In this document: positions 53,111 through 63,930 of the stretch, piece by piece
How positions within the stretch are numbered: position 1 is the stretch's first letter
Layout of the letters: every line of letters begins with the position of its first letter
The notes under the pieces: model-generated
The model's input: the letters and a program-made list of their open reading frames with translations, nothing else
Database searches by the model: none
Told to the model about the DNA's origin: nothing
DNA from: Brachycybe producta
Lineage: Eukaryota > Arthropoda > Diplopoda > Playtdesmida > Andrognathidae
Direction of reading: 5' to 3'
NCBI GenBank assembly: GCA_036925085.1
Contig: JAUPFP010000001.1
Span: forward strand, 21,291,229 to 21,355,228
DNA length: 64,000 nt
Translations under genes and position numbers: made by a program

Positions 53111-53850
53111 ATTTAGATCTCTGAATGGAAAGAAGAAAAAAAAAATCTAAATGTTATGAAGAAATGGTTTTTAAGATGTTAAGGATGAAATTCAAGAAGA
53201 AAAACTTAGCACTTGAACTCTCCAAGCAGAGTTCCAACTTAGAAAAAAATTTTTTTATTGAATATCTTTGCGTAGGATTTTTCTATGTTGTGGAACCCTG
53301 TTTAGAGGATTTTAAGTTGAACTTCAAGTGCTAAGTTTTGCTTTTGTTGAATATGGGCCTAAAATGACTTAGAATTTTGACTTTGTTCTGAAGAAAAAAA
53401 TGGGGGACAAGTTTCACTTTTATGTCTAATTAAATTAATCTTGTTTATTTATAAAACTTTTCTCCTTTTAAATTTGTCTGCAAAAATTACACGTCAAAAT
53501 AATAATAATAATAATAATGTTTTTTATATATTCATCTGAATAATATTATGCAAAATGAAAAATGTTTCAACACATTCTCTCATTTTGTGAAAAAATACAA
53601 GTTATTTTAATCAAATTAAGAGCAGATTACATTAACACTGATGATAATTAAAAAAAAAAGTATTAACAATTAAAACAGAAAAAAATGTTTTATAATAAAG
53701 TTATCTAAAGTTATTGAGGTTAACTGCATTTCGCTAGATGGCGCTAGTTGTCAAAATAGTGACGTAAGCTAGTAGTTTATTTAAAATGTTTCTTATCTTA
53801 ATAAGGATGTTTTCAATTCATTAATTTAAATACGAGCTACTTATAACTGA
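53111..53850. other. No gene seen; S-type fragment and (AAT)n
   Basis: 53190-53340 (acttagcacttgaactctcc, gaaccctgtttagagg, aacttcaagtgctaagttt) belongs to the S-type repeat. AAT repeats lie at 53499-53518. No credible frame. Confidence 0.45.
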
Positions 53851-54750
53851 AATTGTGCAAGAGCTGAAACTGTACCAAGAGCTGAAACTGTACCAAGAGC
53901 TGAAACTGTACCAAGAGCTGAAACTGTACCAAGAGCTGAACCTGTACAAAGAGCTGAAACTGTACAAAGAGCTGAAACTGTACAAGAGCTGAAACTGTAC
54001 AAAGAGCTGAAACTGTATAAAGAGCTGAAACTGTATAAAGAGCTGAAATTGTACAAAGAGCTGAAACTGTACAAAGAGCTGAAATTGTACAAAGAGCTGA
54101 TACTGTACAAAGAGCTTGAAACTGTACAAAGAGCTTGAAACTGTACAAAGAGCTTGAAACTGTACAAAGAGCTGAAACTGTACAAAGAGCTGAAACTGTA
54201 CAAAGAGCTGAAACTGTACAAAGAGCTGAAACTGTACAAGAGCTGAAACTGTACAAAGAGCTTGAAACTGTACAAAGAGCTTGAAACTGTACAAAGAGCT
54301 TGAAACTGTACAAAGAGCTTGAAACTGTACAAAGAGCTTGAAACTGTACAAAGAGCTTGAAACTGTACAAAGAGCTTGAAACTGTACAAAGAGCTTGAAA
54401 CTGTACAAAGAGCTTGAAACTGTACAAAGAGCTTGAAACTGTACAAAGAGCTTGAAACTGTACACAGAGCTTGAAACTGTACACAGAGCTTGAAACTGTA
54501 CACAGAGCTTGAAACTGTACACAGAGCTTGAAACTGTACAAAGAGCTTGAAACTGTACAAAGAGCTTGAAACTGTACAAAGAGCTTGAAACTGTACAAAG
54601 AGCTTGAAACTGTACAAAGAGCTTGAAACTGTACAAAGAGCTTGAAACTGTACACAGAGCTTGAAACTGTACACAGAGCTTGAAACTGTACAAAGAGCTT
54701 GAAACTGTACAAAGAGCTGAAATTGTACAAAGAGCTGAAACGGTACAACG
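53851..54750 (+). repeat. 18/19-bp minisatellite (GAGCTTGAAACTGTACAAA)
   Basis: About 48 units. The left third and a middle patch are 18-bp units (gagctgaaactgtacaaa); most of the rest are 19-bp (gagcttgaaactgtacaaa, some acaca). Because units of 18 and 19 bp alternate in blocks, all three minus-strand frames stay open for 300 codons or more (SSLYSFKLFVQFQALCTV type). Identical peptides in three rotated frames show it is a repeat, not a gene. Confidence 0.95.
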
Positions 54751-55394
54751 GGTGGAAGACGGGTGCCTAAGATCTTCCCATAAAAAACCACGGGGGTCGG
54801 ACTGTGGCACGGGATGCCGACACCCGATGCCGTACATCAACAGACCTTGGACCGTCATCACTTTTTAGACGTTAAAAGAGTGACATTACGGTTTCTGCTT
54901 CCTAATGCTATTGAATAATTATTAATAAATTTGACAAGATCAATGATTAAATACAAAAGGACTTGAAAGATTTTTTTGGGGAATAATATAATAAATAAAT
55001 ATAAACAAAGAATTTCTGTTGTTATGGGAACCGGTGATTTGTGGTCACTAGGTCCAGTTTTAGTATTGTTGTTGTTGATGTCCATCGCACCTTTTTTCTA
55101 CTTCATTACACATGAAATAGTCTCACTGAATATAATCGTGTTTGAAATGTCAGGAAACAACCGGAAATATTTGTTATCATGCCAAATTTCATTACATGCG
55201 CAAAAATAAATAAGGTTTTCTCTTCAGTTTTGTCTTTCTTTGTGAATCAGAAGAAAAATACTGAAGTAAAAATTATTGAATATTTTTGATTTGAGCTTTT
55301 TTTTTGTGCTACTTCCGGTTTCACTGAACCTATTCTAACGTATTTTAGATATTTTTTTTAGAGTATTTGAACATATGTTAGGGGTTTCGCCATT
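54751..55394. other. No gene seen
   Basis: 54760-54840 is GC-richer with cggacactgtggc-like and gatgccgacacccgatgccg inverted pieces. A 77-codon frame at 54976-55209 has one hydrophobic stretch (PVLVLLLLMSIAPFFYFI) but no recognisable family. I do not call it. Confidence 0.4.
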
Positions 55395-55971
55395 ATTTAT
55401 ATATATATTAAGCCAGGTCTGTGTGTGTGTGTGTGGGTGTGTGTGTGTGTGTGTGTGATTAACGCTGTACAATTTATATAAATTTAAATGAATAAATGAA
55501 CCGCTTTTTTCTCAAGGTCAACTATATGTGGCACACTCCCCATCCAAGAAATCCCATGATATTAAATTGGAGAGGGGAAAAGGTTGGAAAGTGTAGAAGG
55601 GGAGAGAGAGAAAGAAAAACGTGGAGGGAGAAAAAAGTGGGAGGGGGTGACTGAAATTGAAATGAAAGGAGTAAAAAAAAAAAGAACAAACGACGCGCAT
55701 GCGCACACCATAGAAAATGAAACTAATTTTCTCTTTCAAATATAAAAAGGGGAGGGGATAATAGTAGCAAAATTAAACTAGAATTTTTCACAGGCAACTG
55801 TGCCCAGCATCAGAATTTCTTTTGCTCAGCCCTTTTATGAACGTCATCAATTTCTAATTGGTTTGTTACTTGGTCTGACTTCATAAAAGGGCAGAGGAAA
55901 AGAAATTCTAATGCTGGGCACAATTGCCTGCAAATTTTGCTCTCGTCATTTATGACGGGTTACCCCACTAG
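55395..55971 (+). mobile_element. Helitron-like element, copy 4, with nested MITE
   Basis: It starts near atatatatattaagccaggt ctgtgtg, has a TG microsatellite at 55420-55457, a purine tract, gcgcatgcgc at 55694-55703, and ends with the hairpin ctcgtcatttatgacggg, a spacer and CTAG at 55968-55971, followed by T. A Mutator-like MITE variant sits at 55790-55931. Confidence 0.72.
55790..55931. mobile_element. Mutator-like MITE, variant subfamily, within Helitron
   Basis: Ends are acaggcaactgtgcccagca and tgctgggcacaattgcctg. The interior keeps gctcagcccttttatgaacg, tttctaattggtttgtta and cataaaagggcag. Its right end coincides with the caattgcctg-tgaattttgctc part shared by the other Helitron copies. 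Confidence 0.7.
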
Positions 55972-56079
55972 TTTTTAAATGAAAAGCAAAGGGACAGACG
56001 AATCATAGGTCAGTAATTGACCTATGCTTCAGAACTGTAGGTCACTCAGTGACCTACAGTTTAAAACATCTTAAGAAAA

Positions 56080-57045
56080 AACCTTAAAGTGTTTTAGAAA
56101 CTAGAAGGGTAAGTAAATCACTTAAGGGTATTTTCATGTTGATATCTTTCAAAATAAGCTTATGTATTTTAAGAGGCTACATCGCAAAATTACTTCGAAA
56201 AATCTCCGCAAAGAGCGCTAGCATAGTTTTTCTATTGAGCCCATAGACCCAATGTTAAAGAAAAAAAACGTTAATTTTTAAAATATGCAGTCGCGACAAT
56301 GTTTATTTTCCTTCTAGTGATAGAATGACAAAAAATTGGAAAGTGTGGTTCGATTTTTTAAAAAAAATATTTCAAAGTCGCGAATTTCTAACTCTTATGT
56401 TGAGTATGCCCAATTAAGAAAAAAAAACATCCATTAAAATGTTGGTAAAAAATACGTAAAAATAATTTTAAAAAACCATAAAAATGTGCGCCAATGTGTG
56501 GTTTAATTGTGGTTTTTTTAAGATTATTTTTACGTATTTTGACGGGCATTTTAATGGATTTTTTTTACAAGCGCGCGTAGTCAATGGAGTTTAACATAAG
56601 AGTTAGAAATTCGCCATTTTGAAATAGTTTTTAAAAATAGAACCGCACTTACCAATTTTTTTGTCATTCTATTACTAGATCAGCATATATTTAAGGTGCA
56701 CATTGCACTTTGAACCATCAAAATTGGACAGCTTTAAATATGAAAAATAAACATATTGCCGCCGCGACTGCTGTGTATTTTAAAAAAATATTTTTTTTCT
56801 TTAACATTGGGTCTATGGGTTCAATAGAAAAACGATGCTAGCGCTCGTTATGGAGATTGTTCGAAGTAATTTTGCGATGTAGCTTTTTGAAACAAACCAA
56901 ACTTTTAAGCTGACGATTTTTTTTTATTGTTTGTCTATAAAAAGTTTATTTTGAAAAAGATAGCAACATAAAATATCTATGAAGTGATTAATCTATACCA
57001 CCTTTCTAGTTTCTAAAAAAAACACTTTCTAGTTTTTTCTTAATT
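56080..57045. mobile_element. Family D palindrome with nested family C
   Basis: The left arm is 56083-56168 (gtgttttagaaactagaagg, ttttcatgttgatatctttc). The right arm is 56895-57040 (ataaaaagtttattttgaaa aagatagcaacat, cacctttctagtttcta). Family C lies between at 56173-56888. Confidence 0.7.
56173..56888. mobile_element. Family C MITE, full palindromic copy
   Basis: It begins gaggctacatcgcaaaatta right after TTAA (56169-56172) and ends attttgcgatgtagct. The arms pair cgctagcatagtttttctat with its inverse and caatgttaaag with ctttaacattg. The centre, near 56490, holds caccaatgtgtggtttaattg. It is about 716 bp with no coding capacity. Confidence 0.78.
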
Positions 57046-57862
57046 AAGCTCTACTTAAGGACAAGACTAATCAAGAATTCGAAACTCAGCTGTTCGGAAA
57101 ACCATCTTAACAAACTTTTTCTAAAAAGTTATGATTTTCGAAGAAGAAGAAAAAAATGTTGTTGACAATCAACGGGAGTAAATAACAACCAAGCTTAGAA
57201 TATTCTAACCCAGATTATGTTAACAACCGCCAAAAATATAATAATGATCCGGCTCATCTCATTGGTTGTTGATTTCTTGAGCTTTTTTTTAATTTATTTA
57301 TTGTGATCAATCTATAATCAGACTTTTGAAAAATAAATTGTCGATGTGATGGTATGATGTTTATGATCATTTTCATAAAAATTGACAATATTTTTTTTGT
57401 TTGGTTCATTCTCCACCTCCTCCTTTTTCTCAATTCCCAAAAATAAATTGGGATTCAAAAACCGAGTGATGATGATGATGATGATAAAAACTAGAATAGC
57501 CTATTGTCACGTATATATATAGGTCTAGTAGTTGATGTTGTTCCCATGCCCACCATTACTGTTATACAACAAACACTTGACATAAAATAGAAAAGGTTGT
57601 TTGAATATGAGTACTGTCAATTTGAAGAATCAGTTATTTTACAGAGGTGCTAGGCAATGTGTAAAAATAATAAATTTTTCTAGTAAAATATCAAACATGG
57701 CATTTGTGAGACTGCATTAAAATATTAATTGAAAAAAACGGGGCCAAAAATTAAAACTAGTTTAAAAATAAAGAAATTTAAAAACAAGAAAATTTAACAA
57801 AAAAAAAACAATGTTTTTTTGTGAAAAAAAAGGTCTAAAAAGTAAAACAAAATCTAATCCAC
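57046..57862. other. No gene seen; (GAT)n
   Basis: GAT repeats lie at 57467-57486. tttgaagaatcagttatttt acag and ggcaatgtgtaaaa (57.61-57.66 kb) resemble family I. A-runs occupy 57.72-57.86 kb. Confidence 0.4.
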
Positions 57863-57867
57863 TTCTT

Positions 57868-57909
57868 GCCTTGTTGGTGTAGTGGTTAGTGTCTCAGCCC
57901 TTGGTTATG
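57868..57909 (+). mobile_element. tRNA-derived SINE head (fragment)
   Basis: gccttgttggtgtagtggtt agtgtctcagcccttggtta tg has a perfect box A of an RNA polymerase III promoter (TGGTGTAGTGG, 57875-57885) and the layout of a tRNA 5' half. It is cut at 57910 by a Mutator-like MITE, and no box B follows. A true tRNA gene is excluded because the 3' half is missing. Confidence 0.5.
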
Positions 57910-58115
57910 ACAGGCAATTAGAAATCGGGACAAACAGAAGTTGGCACCGCCCTTTTTATGACGACCGCCAACTTCTAATTGGTTTGTTCTGTGGTTCGAC
58001 GTTGAAAAGGGCGGAGCATGTGACTTCACACTACATAAACAACCAATTAGAAGTTGCCAGTTGTCATAAAAATGGCGGAGCCAACTTCTGCTCGTCCCGA
58101 TTTCTGATTGCCTGT
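57910..58115. mobile_element. Mutator-like MITE copy 8
   Basis: It is 206 bp with ends acaggcaattagaaatcggg and tttctgattgcctgt. Left flank is the SINE head, right flank is family C interior, with no target duplication. It therefore marks a rearrangement or deletion junction. Confidence 0.82.
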
Positions 58116-58376
58116 GTTTTAAAAATAGAACCGCACTTACCAATTTTTTGTCATTCTATCACTAGATCAGCCTATATTTAAGGTGTGCACATTGCACTTT
58201 GAACCATCAAAATTGGACAACTTTAAATATGAAAAATAAACATATTGACGCCACGACTGTGTAAATTTTAAAAATTAACGTTTTTTTAACATTGGGTCTA
58301 TGGGTTCAACAGAAAAACGATGCTAGCGCTCGTTGTGGAGATTTTTCGAAGTAATTCTGTGATGTTAGCCTCTTCA
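58116..58376 (+). mobile_element. Family C MITE, right part
   Basis: It starts inside the arm at gttttaaaaatagaaccgca and runs to attctgtgatgttagcctc. The following bases are ttca rather than TTAA. Confidence 0.65.
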
Positions 58377-58980
58377 TTTGAAATCTTCATGAACCCTTTT
58401 AACATTTACTGCTTAATTGGTGATTGTTGTAATTTGACTAGTGAATGTAAAGAATGACTGACTTTCATGTTATATGGGTCCTCATAAAAGTCAGCTCTCA
58501 TTGGGTGGTCCCACTTTTTTTTAATCTATGGGGTTTTTGAAATGAACTTCATCATATAATGAGGTGTTTTTCTGCTTTTTGCTTTTTCCAATCTCTATGG
58601 TGAAAGCAAAAAGTTTTTTGAGGGGAAGGTTGTTATTAGGAGAAGTGATGAGTGAGGGGTTTTTTCAGGGGAGTTCGTTATTATTGACGAAAAATGAATG
58701 GTAAATAAAGGTTTGGAGGAAGGGGGTGTAACCGGTGAGGGGTGGGAGGAGAGTGAAGAGGGCAAAAGAGTCAAAGACCTTTGATTGTTATTGGTCACGC
58801 AAATTTTTTTTTCTTCTATTTCGTCGCTTTTTTATAGGCAAAATGACTTTTAATGAGCCACAGAAACGGAAAAATACTTGAAATTCTCTAAATTTAAAGG
58901 ATTTTGTTGTTGTTTACTTTGAACAACAACTTCACAGAATTTGCATTTTTTTTATCATCAATTTTTTAAGCATCAGTTAA
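58377..58980. other. No gene seen
   Basis: The stretch has G-rich purine sequence at 58.62-58.76 kb and AT-rich remainder. The minus-strand Ser/Pro frame there is not convincing. Confidence 0.45.
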
Positions 58981-58984
58981 TTTG

Positions 58985-59800
58985 AGTTCAGCTATTCAAG
59001 CAGGAAACTTAGCACTTGAAGTTTTAACTTGAATCCTTTGAACAGGTTTTCATAACAGGTTTCAATAAAAAAAGTTTCTTTATTGGAACTCTGGTCAGAG
59101 AGTTCAAGTTCAAGTTTTGCAAAGTTCTGATTTTTGAATTTGAGGCCTAATTTTCTCAGAACTTAAAATAGTAATTTTCAAAAATCAAAATCAAAACTTA
59201 GCACTTGAAGTTTAACTTTTGAACCCTTTGAACCGGTTCCTATATAGAATCAACTATGAAAAGATTCAGTAAAATAGTTTCTTTGTTGGAACTCTGCTCA
59301 GAGGGTTCAAGTTAAAAAAAACAAGTTCTAAGGCTCAAATTCAAGAAGAAAAATTGGCACTTTTTGAACTCTCTGAACAAATTCCTACAAAGAAAATATT
59401 GCTTTTAATTTTTCTATGTTGAAACTTCTTAAAAGAGTTCAAGTTCAAGTTGCAAAATTCTGATTTTTGAATTTGAGGCGTAACTTTCTTAGAACTTAAA
59501 ATAGTAATTTTCAAAAATCAAAATCAAAACTTAGCACTTGAAGTTTAACTTTTGAACCCTTTGAACCGGTTCCTGTATAGAATAAACTATGAAAAGATTT
59601 AGTAAAATAGTTTTTTTTTGTTGAAACTCTGGTCAGAGAGTTCAAGTTGAAGTTCAAGTTAAAGTTGCAAAATTCTGATTTTTGAATTTGAGACTTAATT
59701 TTCTCAGAACTTAAAATAAAGTTTTCAAAAATCGAAATTAAAACTTAGCACTTGAAGTTTAACTTGAACCCTTGGAGCAGATTTCAACACAGAAAAATGC
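58985..59800 (+). repeat. S-type tandem repeat, about 4 units
   Basis: Each unit has aaaacttagcacttgaagtt taac, gaaccctttgaaccggttcc, gaaaagattcagtaaaatag, ggaactctgctcagagggttc and gatttttgaatttgaggc. Period is roughly 180-330 bp. Single diverged units also occur at 33.1, 37.25 and 53.2 kb. Confidence 0.7.
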
Positions 59801-59954
59801 TTGGTTTATTGTTTACTAAAATAAGTTCACGTCCACTTTTGTAATTTTCTTTTTGTTAAAACGGTTAAAGATGAATTTGACGTTCAATTACAATGAATGT
59901 TACAAAAGGTGCCCCTGTTGGCAGGCAATCACTGCAAACATATTGACAACTACT

Positions 59955-60248
59955 GTAATGTTAGAAATTCGCGATTTCGAAATAGTTTTTTTAAAAATAG
60001 AAGCACGCTTACCAATTTTTTTGTCATTCTATCACTAGATCAGCATATATTTAAGGTGCACATTGCACTTTGAACCATCAAAATTGGACAACTTTAAATA
60101 TGAAAAATAAACATATTGCCGCCTCGACTTTGTATATTTTTAAAATTAACGTTTTTTTTTCTTTAACATTAGGTAAATGGGCTCAATAGAAAAACGATGC
60201 TAGCGCTCTTTGCGGATATTTTTCGAAGTAATTTTGCGATGTAGCCTC
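59955..60248 (+). mobile_element. Family C MITE, right half, beside family D
   Basis: It runs from atgttagaaattcgcgattt to attttgcgatgtagcctc, then TTAA (60249-60252), then gtgattgaattacccttcta of family D. It is the mirror of the junction at 23.15 kb. Confidence 0.72.
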
Positions 60249-60252
60249 TTAA

Positions 60253-60589
60253 GTGATTGAATTACCCTTCTAGTTTCTAAAACACTTTTGAAGTTTTTTG
60301 CTCAAAAGTTTTAAAACCGGGTTTGACGAGAAGTCAAATTGACAAAGTATTCACAAAATAAACATTTATTTTCAATCAATATATTTCTTTCTAGAATGCA
60401 AAAAGAAACCCTTTAATAGTTTTTTTGACATGAAATTTATTGATAAATACTAGAAAAAACATTCTTTCTGTTTATTTTATGTTTCCCTATAGATTTCATG
60501 TACCTCTTTACACAAAATTGATAAGAAACAAACAAATGGTAACAAAATAAGGAATAGAAGAAAAAAGTTGACAAAAATTAATAGACGTA
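60253..60589. other. Family D fragment, otherwise no gene
   Basis: 60253-60300 is the family D end (gtgattgaattacccttctagt, ctaaaacactttt). The rest is AT-rich. Confidence 0.5.
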
Positions 60590-61078
60590 AGTGAAAACCG
60601 CTTAACACGAAAACGAATAATTGATAACACGAAATATATTTTCGGTTCGGTCCTTTAGAATAGCATAAAATTAATTCTTTTAATACGAAATAATGTGTAA
60701 AATTAAAAAAAATATTAATCACTTCTATTTCGTGTTAAACGGTTTTCACTTTTCAGTGGAAATCGTTTAACACGAAAACAGATAGCACAAATAATCGAAT
60801 AACACGACACACTACATATATTTTCGCCCCGGTTTCTCAGAATAGCATGAACTTTTAACACGAAATTTGTTTAACATGAAAAAATGAGTCTTTTACATTT
60901 CGTGTTAAACGGTTTTCATTTTAAAGTGGAAATCTTTTAACACAAAAACGGATAGCACAACAAACGGATAACACAAAATATATTTTCGGTCTGATCACTT
61001 TTAAAACGAAATTTAGTTAACACAAAAAAATATTATGGTCTCTTCCATTTTGCCATTTCGTGTTAAAGGGTTTCCACT
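60590..61078. mobile_element. Three tandem inverted-repeat units (AGTGGAAACCGTTTAACACG)
   Basis: Units 60590-60753, 60757-60922 and 60927-61078 each begin agtggaaa(t/c)cgtttaacac and end cgtgttaaacggttttcac(t). Inside are aacacgaaatatattttcgg and agaatagcat. The 'taca/tata GTGGAAACC' type end suggests a pogo/Tigger-like TA-target MITE. The tandem arrangement may reflect repeated insertion or unequal exchange. Confidence 0.6.
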
Positions 61079-61449
61079 ATACATTATATATCAAGAAAAA
61101 AAGCGAAGTAAATTTATTTTCAACACAAAAACTAATCTTTGACAATAAATATATAGACTAGAAAGGCTAATCTTATGCAACAAAATGTAAATATTTTAAG
61201 AAATTATTCTGCTGATAACAACAGAAAAGAAAAATGATGTTCGTGATTGCGTTTCTAGGAGACTAGAAAAAGATAAAAGTTATATTAATGAAAAAAAGGT
61301 TGAGAGTTTACTATCTGACAGTTTCTCTCTGTGTCTCTTATCTTGAGTGGTTAATAATAAGTACAATATAAAGAACCACACATATGACTGGATGAGATAA
61401 GACTTACTAACTGGTGAGGAATTCGCAAAAAAAAAAATACTGAAAATTC
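61079..61449. other. No gene seen
   Basis: AT-rich with A-runs and no credible frame. Confidence 0.5.
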
Positions 61450-62285
61450 TAGCACGTGCAGAACATACTGATGTTCAACATTTCAGCTCTGTAGGTCATC
61501 GGGAACCTACCAAACCTTAAGAGCTCAAAGATTTTTGAACCATTACGTCGAACATACCAAGTTAAATAAAAGAGGGTAACCATGGTTAAGTTAGTTATGG
61601 ATCTGTTAAAATGCGATAGAAATCAAAATGTCTCGCAAATCTAGGCAATGTTCAAAATTTCAGCTCTGTAGGTCATCGGGAACCTACCCAACCTTAAGAG
61701 CTTAAAGATTTGAACCATTACATTGCTCCCACCAAGTTAAATAAAAAAGGGTAACCATGGTTAAGTTAGTTGTGGATCCTGTAAAAAATTTTTAGATCAA
61801 ATTGTCTCCCAAATCTGGAGGCTATGATCAAAATTTCAGCTCTGTAGGTCATCGGGAATCTACCAAACCTTAAGAGATCAAAGATTTTTGAACCATTATG
61901 TCGCTCACGCCAAGTTAAATAAAAGAGTATAACCATGGTTAAGTTAGTTGTGGATCCTGTCAAAGTGTGATAGAGAACAAAATGTCTCACAAATCTAGGC
62001 AATGTTCAAAATTTCAGCTCTGTAGGTCATCGGGAACCTACCAAACCTTAAGAGCTTAAAGATGTTTGAACCATTACGTCGAACATACCAAGTTAAATAA
62101 AAGAGGGTAACCATGGTTAAGTTAGTTGTGAATCCTGTCAAAATGTGATAGATCAAACTGTTTCGCAAATCTAGGCAATGTTCAAAATTTCAGCTCTGTA
62201 GGTCATCCGGAACCTACCAAACATTAAGAGCTCAAAGATTTTTGAACCAATTACGCCAAGTTAAATAAAAGAGTGGTAAAAAAAG
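61450..62285 (+). repeat. 177-bp satellite, five units
   Basis: cagctctgtaggtcatcggg occurs at 61484, 61661, 61837, 62015 and 62191, giving 176-178 bp spacing. The first four units carry, or nearly carry, the perfect 12-bp palindrome taaccatggtta; each of the five also pairs gtaggt with acctac (or a one-base variant) around tcatcggga. Divergence between units is low to moderate. No ORF. Confidence 0.9.
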
Positions 62286-62765
62286 ATTTATTTTGTGCTG
62301 AAAATATTATTTTCTAGAATAGGTTTTTTATGTTCGAATCCTGTTTTGAGGTTTCGAGTTTTTAATTTTTCTTTTTCTTGAATTAGACTTTCAAATTTTT
62401 TTTAAAATTTATCCATATTATATTGTCAAGAGGGCTTTGTACTTTTAAGTAGAAAAGAGAAGATTTATTTTGTGCTGAAAATATGATTTTCTAGCCTGTT
62501 ATTATTACAATAAATTGCTTTAAGAAGAAGAAAAAAAAGGTGGGGTTTTTTCTTTTGTTGAATAAAAAAAAAGAATGAAAGACTTGATTTCATCATCTTA
62601 AAACTAAAAGAGAAAAGATGAACAACTTTTCACATTTTTCTTAAATCCGTAAAGTGACATATCATGTAAATGTCATGCAATATATATGTCATATATGTGA
62701 GGAAAAAGAGATTCTCCTCTCCTTTTCTTATTCCTGACATTATAAATAGAGGGTTTCTTAGGAGT
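62286..62765. other. No gene seen; short direct repeat
   Basis: gatttattttgtgctgaaaa tat is repeated at about 62286 and 62462, 176 bp apart, the same as the neighbouring satellite period. It may be a diverged outer edge of that array. Confidence 0.45.
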
Positions 62766-62789
62766 TCTAAACCAAAACTACTTTTTCAA

Positions 62790-63040
62790 AGAAAGGGAAA
62801 GGGAAAGAGAAAGACAGAGAGATAGAATCATGAGAGACAGAGAGATAGATAGAGAGAGAGTGACAGAATCAAAAGAGACAGAGAGAGAGAGAGAGAGGGG
62901 CAGAGAAAGAGAGAGAGGCAGAGAAAGAGAGACAGAGAGAGAGAGAGAGAGAGAAAAGAGAATGCGATAGAGAGAAAGACAAGAAAGAGAGGGAGAGAGA
63001 TAGGGAAATAGAGAGAGAGAGAGAGAATGAAAGAGAGAAA
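62790..63040 (+). repeat. (GA)n-rich purine tract
   Basis: About 250 bp of gagaga with caga interruptions. The minus-strand Leu/Ser frame is an artefact. Confidence 0.9.
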
Positions 63041-63119
63041 ACCACTTTTTACTTCAAACATAAATACATAACAGACTGCCATTTCCGTAAAAAAGACATA
63101 TATTATGTTAGCAGTCGAA

Positions 63120-63930
63120 GTAGAAAATCATTCATTTTGCAAAGTCACTGGCCAGTGTGCAAAACCACCGATTTGATAGTAAATCTTCATAATTCCTAAC
63201 ATTATTATATGCAAATGTGCAAAACCACTAAAAAAAATTTAGTAGCAAATTGTCAGAATTCATAGCATTTAGCAGAAGTTCAGGTAAAACCACTAACTTG
63301 TTAGTGAATTTGCACCATTTATTGTAGTTTAGGCATTGTGCAAAATCACCAATTTTGCAGTAAATTTGTACAAATCATTTTATTTTTGGAAATATGCAAA
63401 ACCCCAATATTCAGTAGATAATTTGCGCAGTTTCTATCATTTTAGACAAAGTGTAAAACCACTAATTTGGTAGTAAATTTGCACAATTCATTTTATTTGA
63501 GGAAGCGTGCAAAATCACCCATTTTGTTAGTAATTTTATACAATTCAGGACATTTTAGATTAGACATTGTGCGAAACAACTAATTTGATACTAAATTTGC
63601 ATAATTCATTTTATTCTAAAAAAATGTGCAAAATGAAAAATTTAGTAGTAAATTTACACAAAATACATGGCATTGAGGCAATTTGTGAATTCGCCTAATT
63701 TGATAGCAAATCCTACATAGTTACTTTTGCTTTAGACAATATGCCTAATGCCTAAACCAACAAGTCAATTAATTATTTCAATATTAAGTTGTAGATTGAC
63801 AAGTAGTGTAGTTGATTTGAGGTGGGTCTAATGATCATTAGAAAATTCTGCAATTTATAGGCAGATTTGTGTAGATGGACTAGTGAAATATGTAGAATGA
63901 CTGATTTTTCATATTGACTGTAACGTAATA
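63120..63930 (+). repeat. Minisatellite of about 58 bp (GTGCAAAACCACTAATTTGG)
   Basis: Units carry gtgcaaaaccac, aatttggtagtaaatttgc and acaattcattttatttta. Marks recur near 63158, 63215, 63291, 63340, 63398, 63452, 63508, 63568 and 63626. The right end (tgtagattgacaagtag, actgatttttcatattgact gtaacgtaata) resembles family I ends, so the array may derive from a family I element. Confidence 0.75.

Noticed and set aside
53821-54861. 346-codon minus-strand ORF
   Set aside because: The same peptide repeat appears in three frames because of mixed 18/19-bp units; it is not coding.
54976-55209. 77-codon protein with one hydrophobic segment
   Set aside because: Short, AT-rich, no homologue recognised, no promoter or splice context.
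57868-57909. Functional tRNA gene
   Set aside because: Only a 5' half with box A is present; no box B, anticodon arm closure or 3' half.
61450-62285. CRISPR-like array
   Set aside because: Units are contiguous 177-bp tandem copies with no short constant repeats separated by unique spacers, and the DNA is eukaryotic in character.
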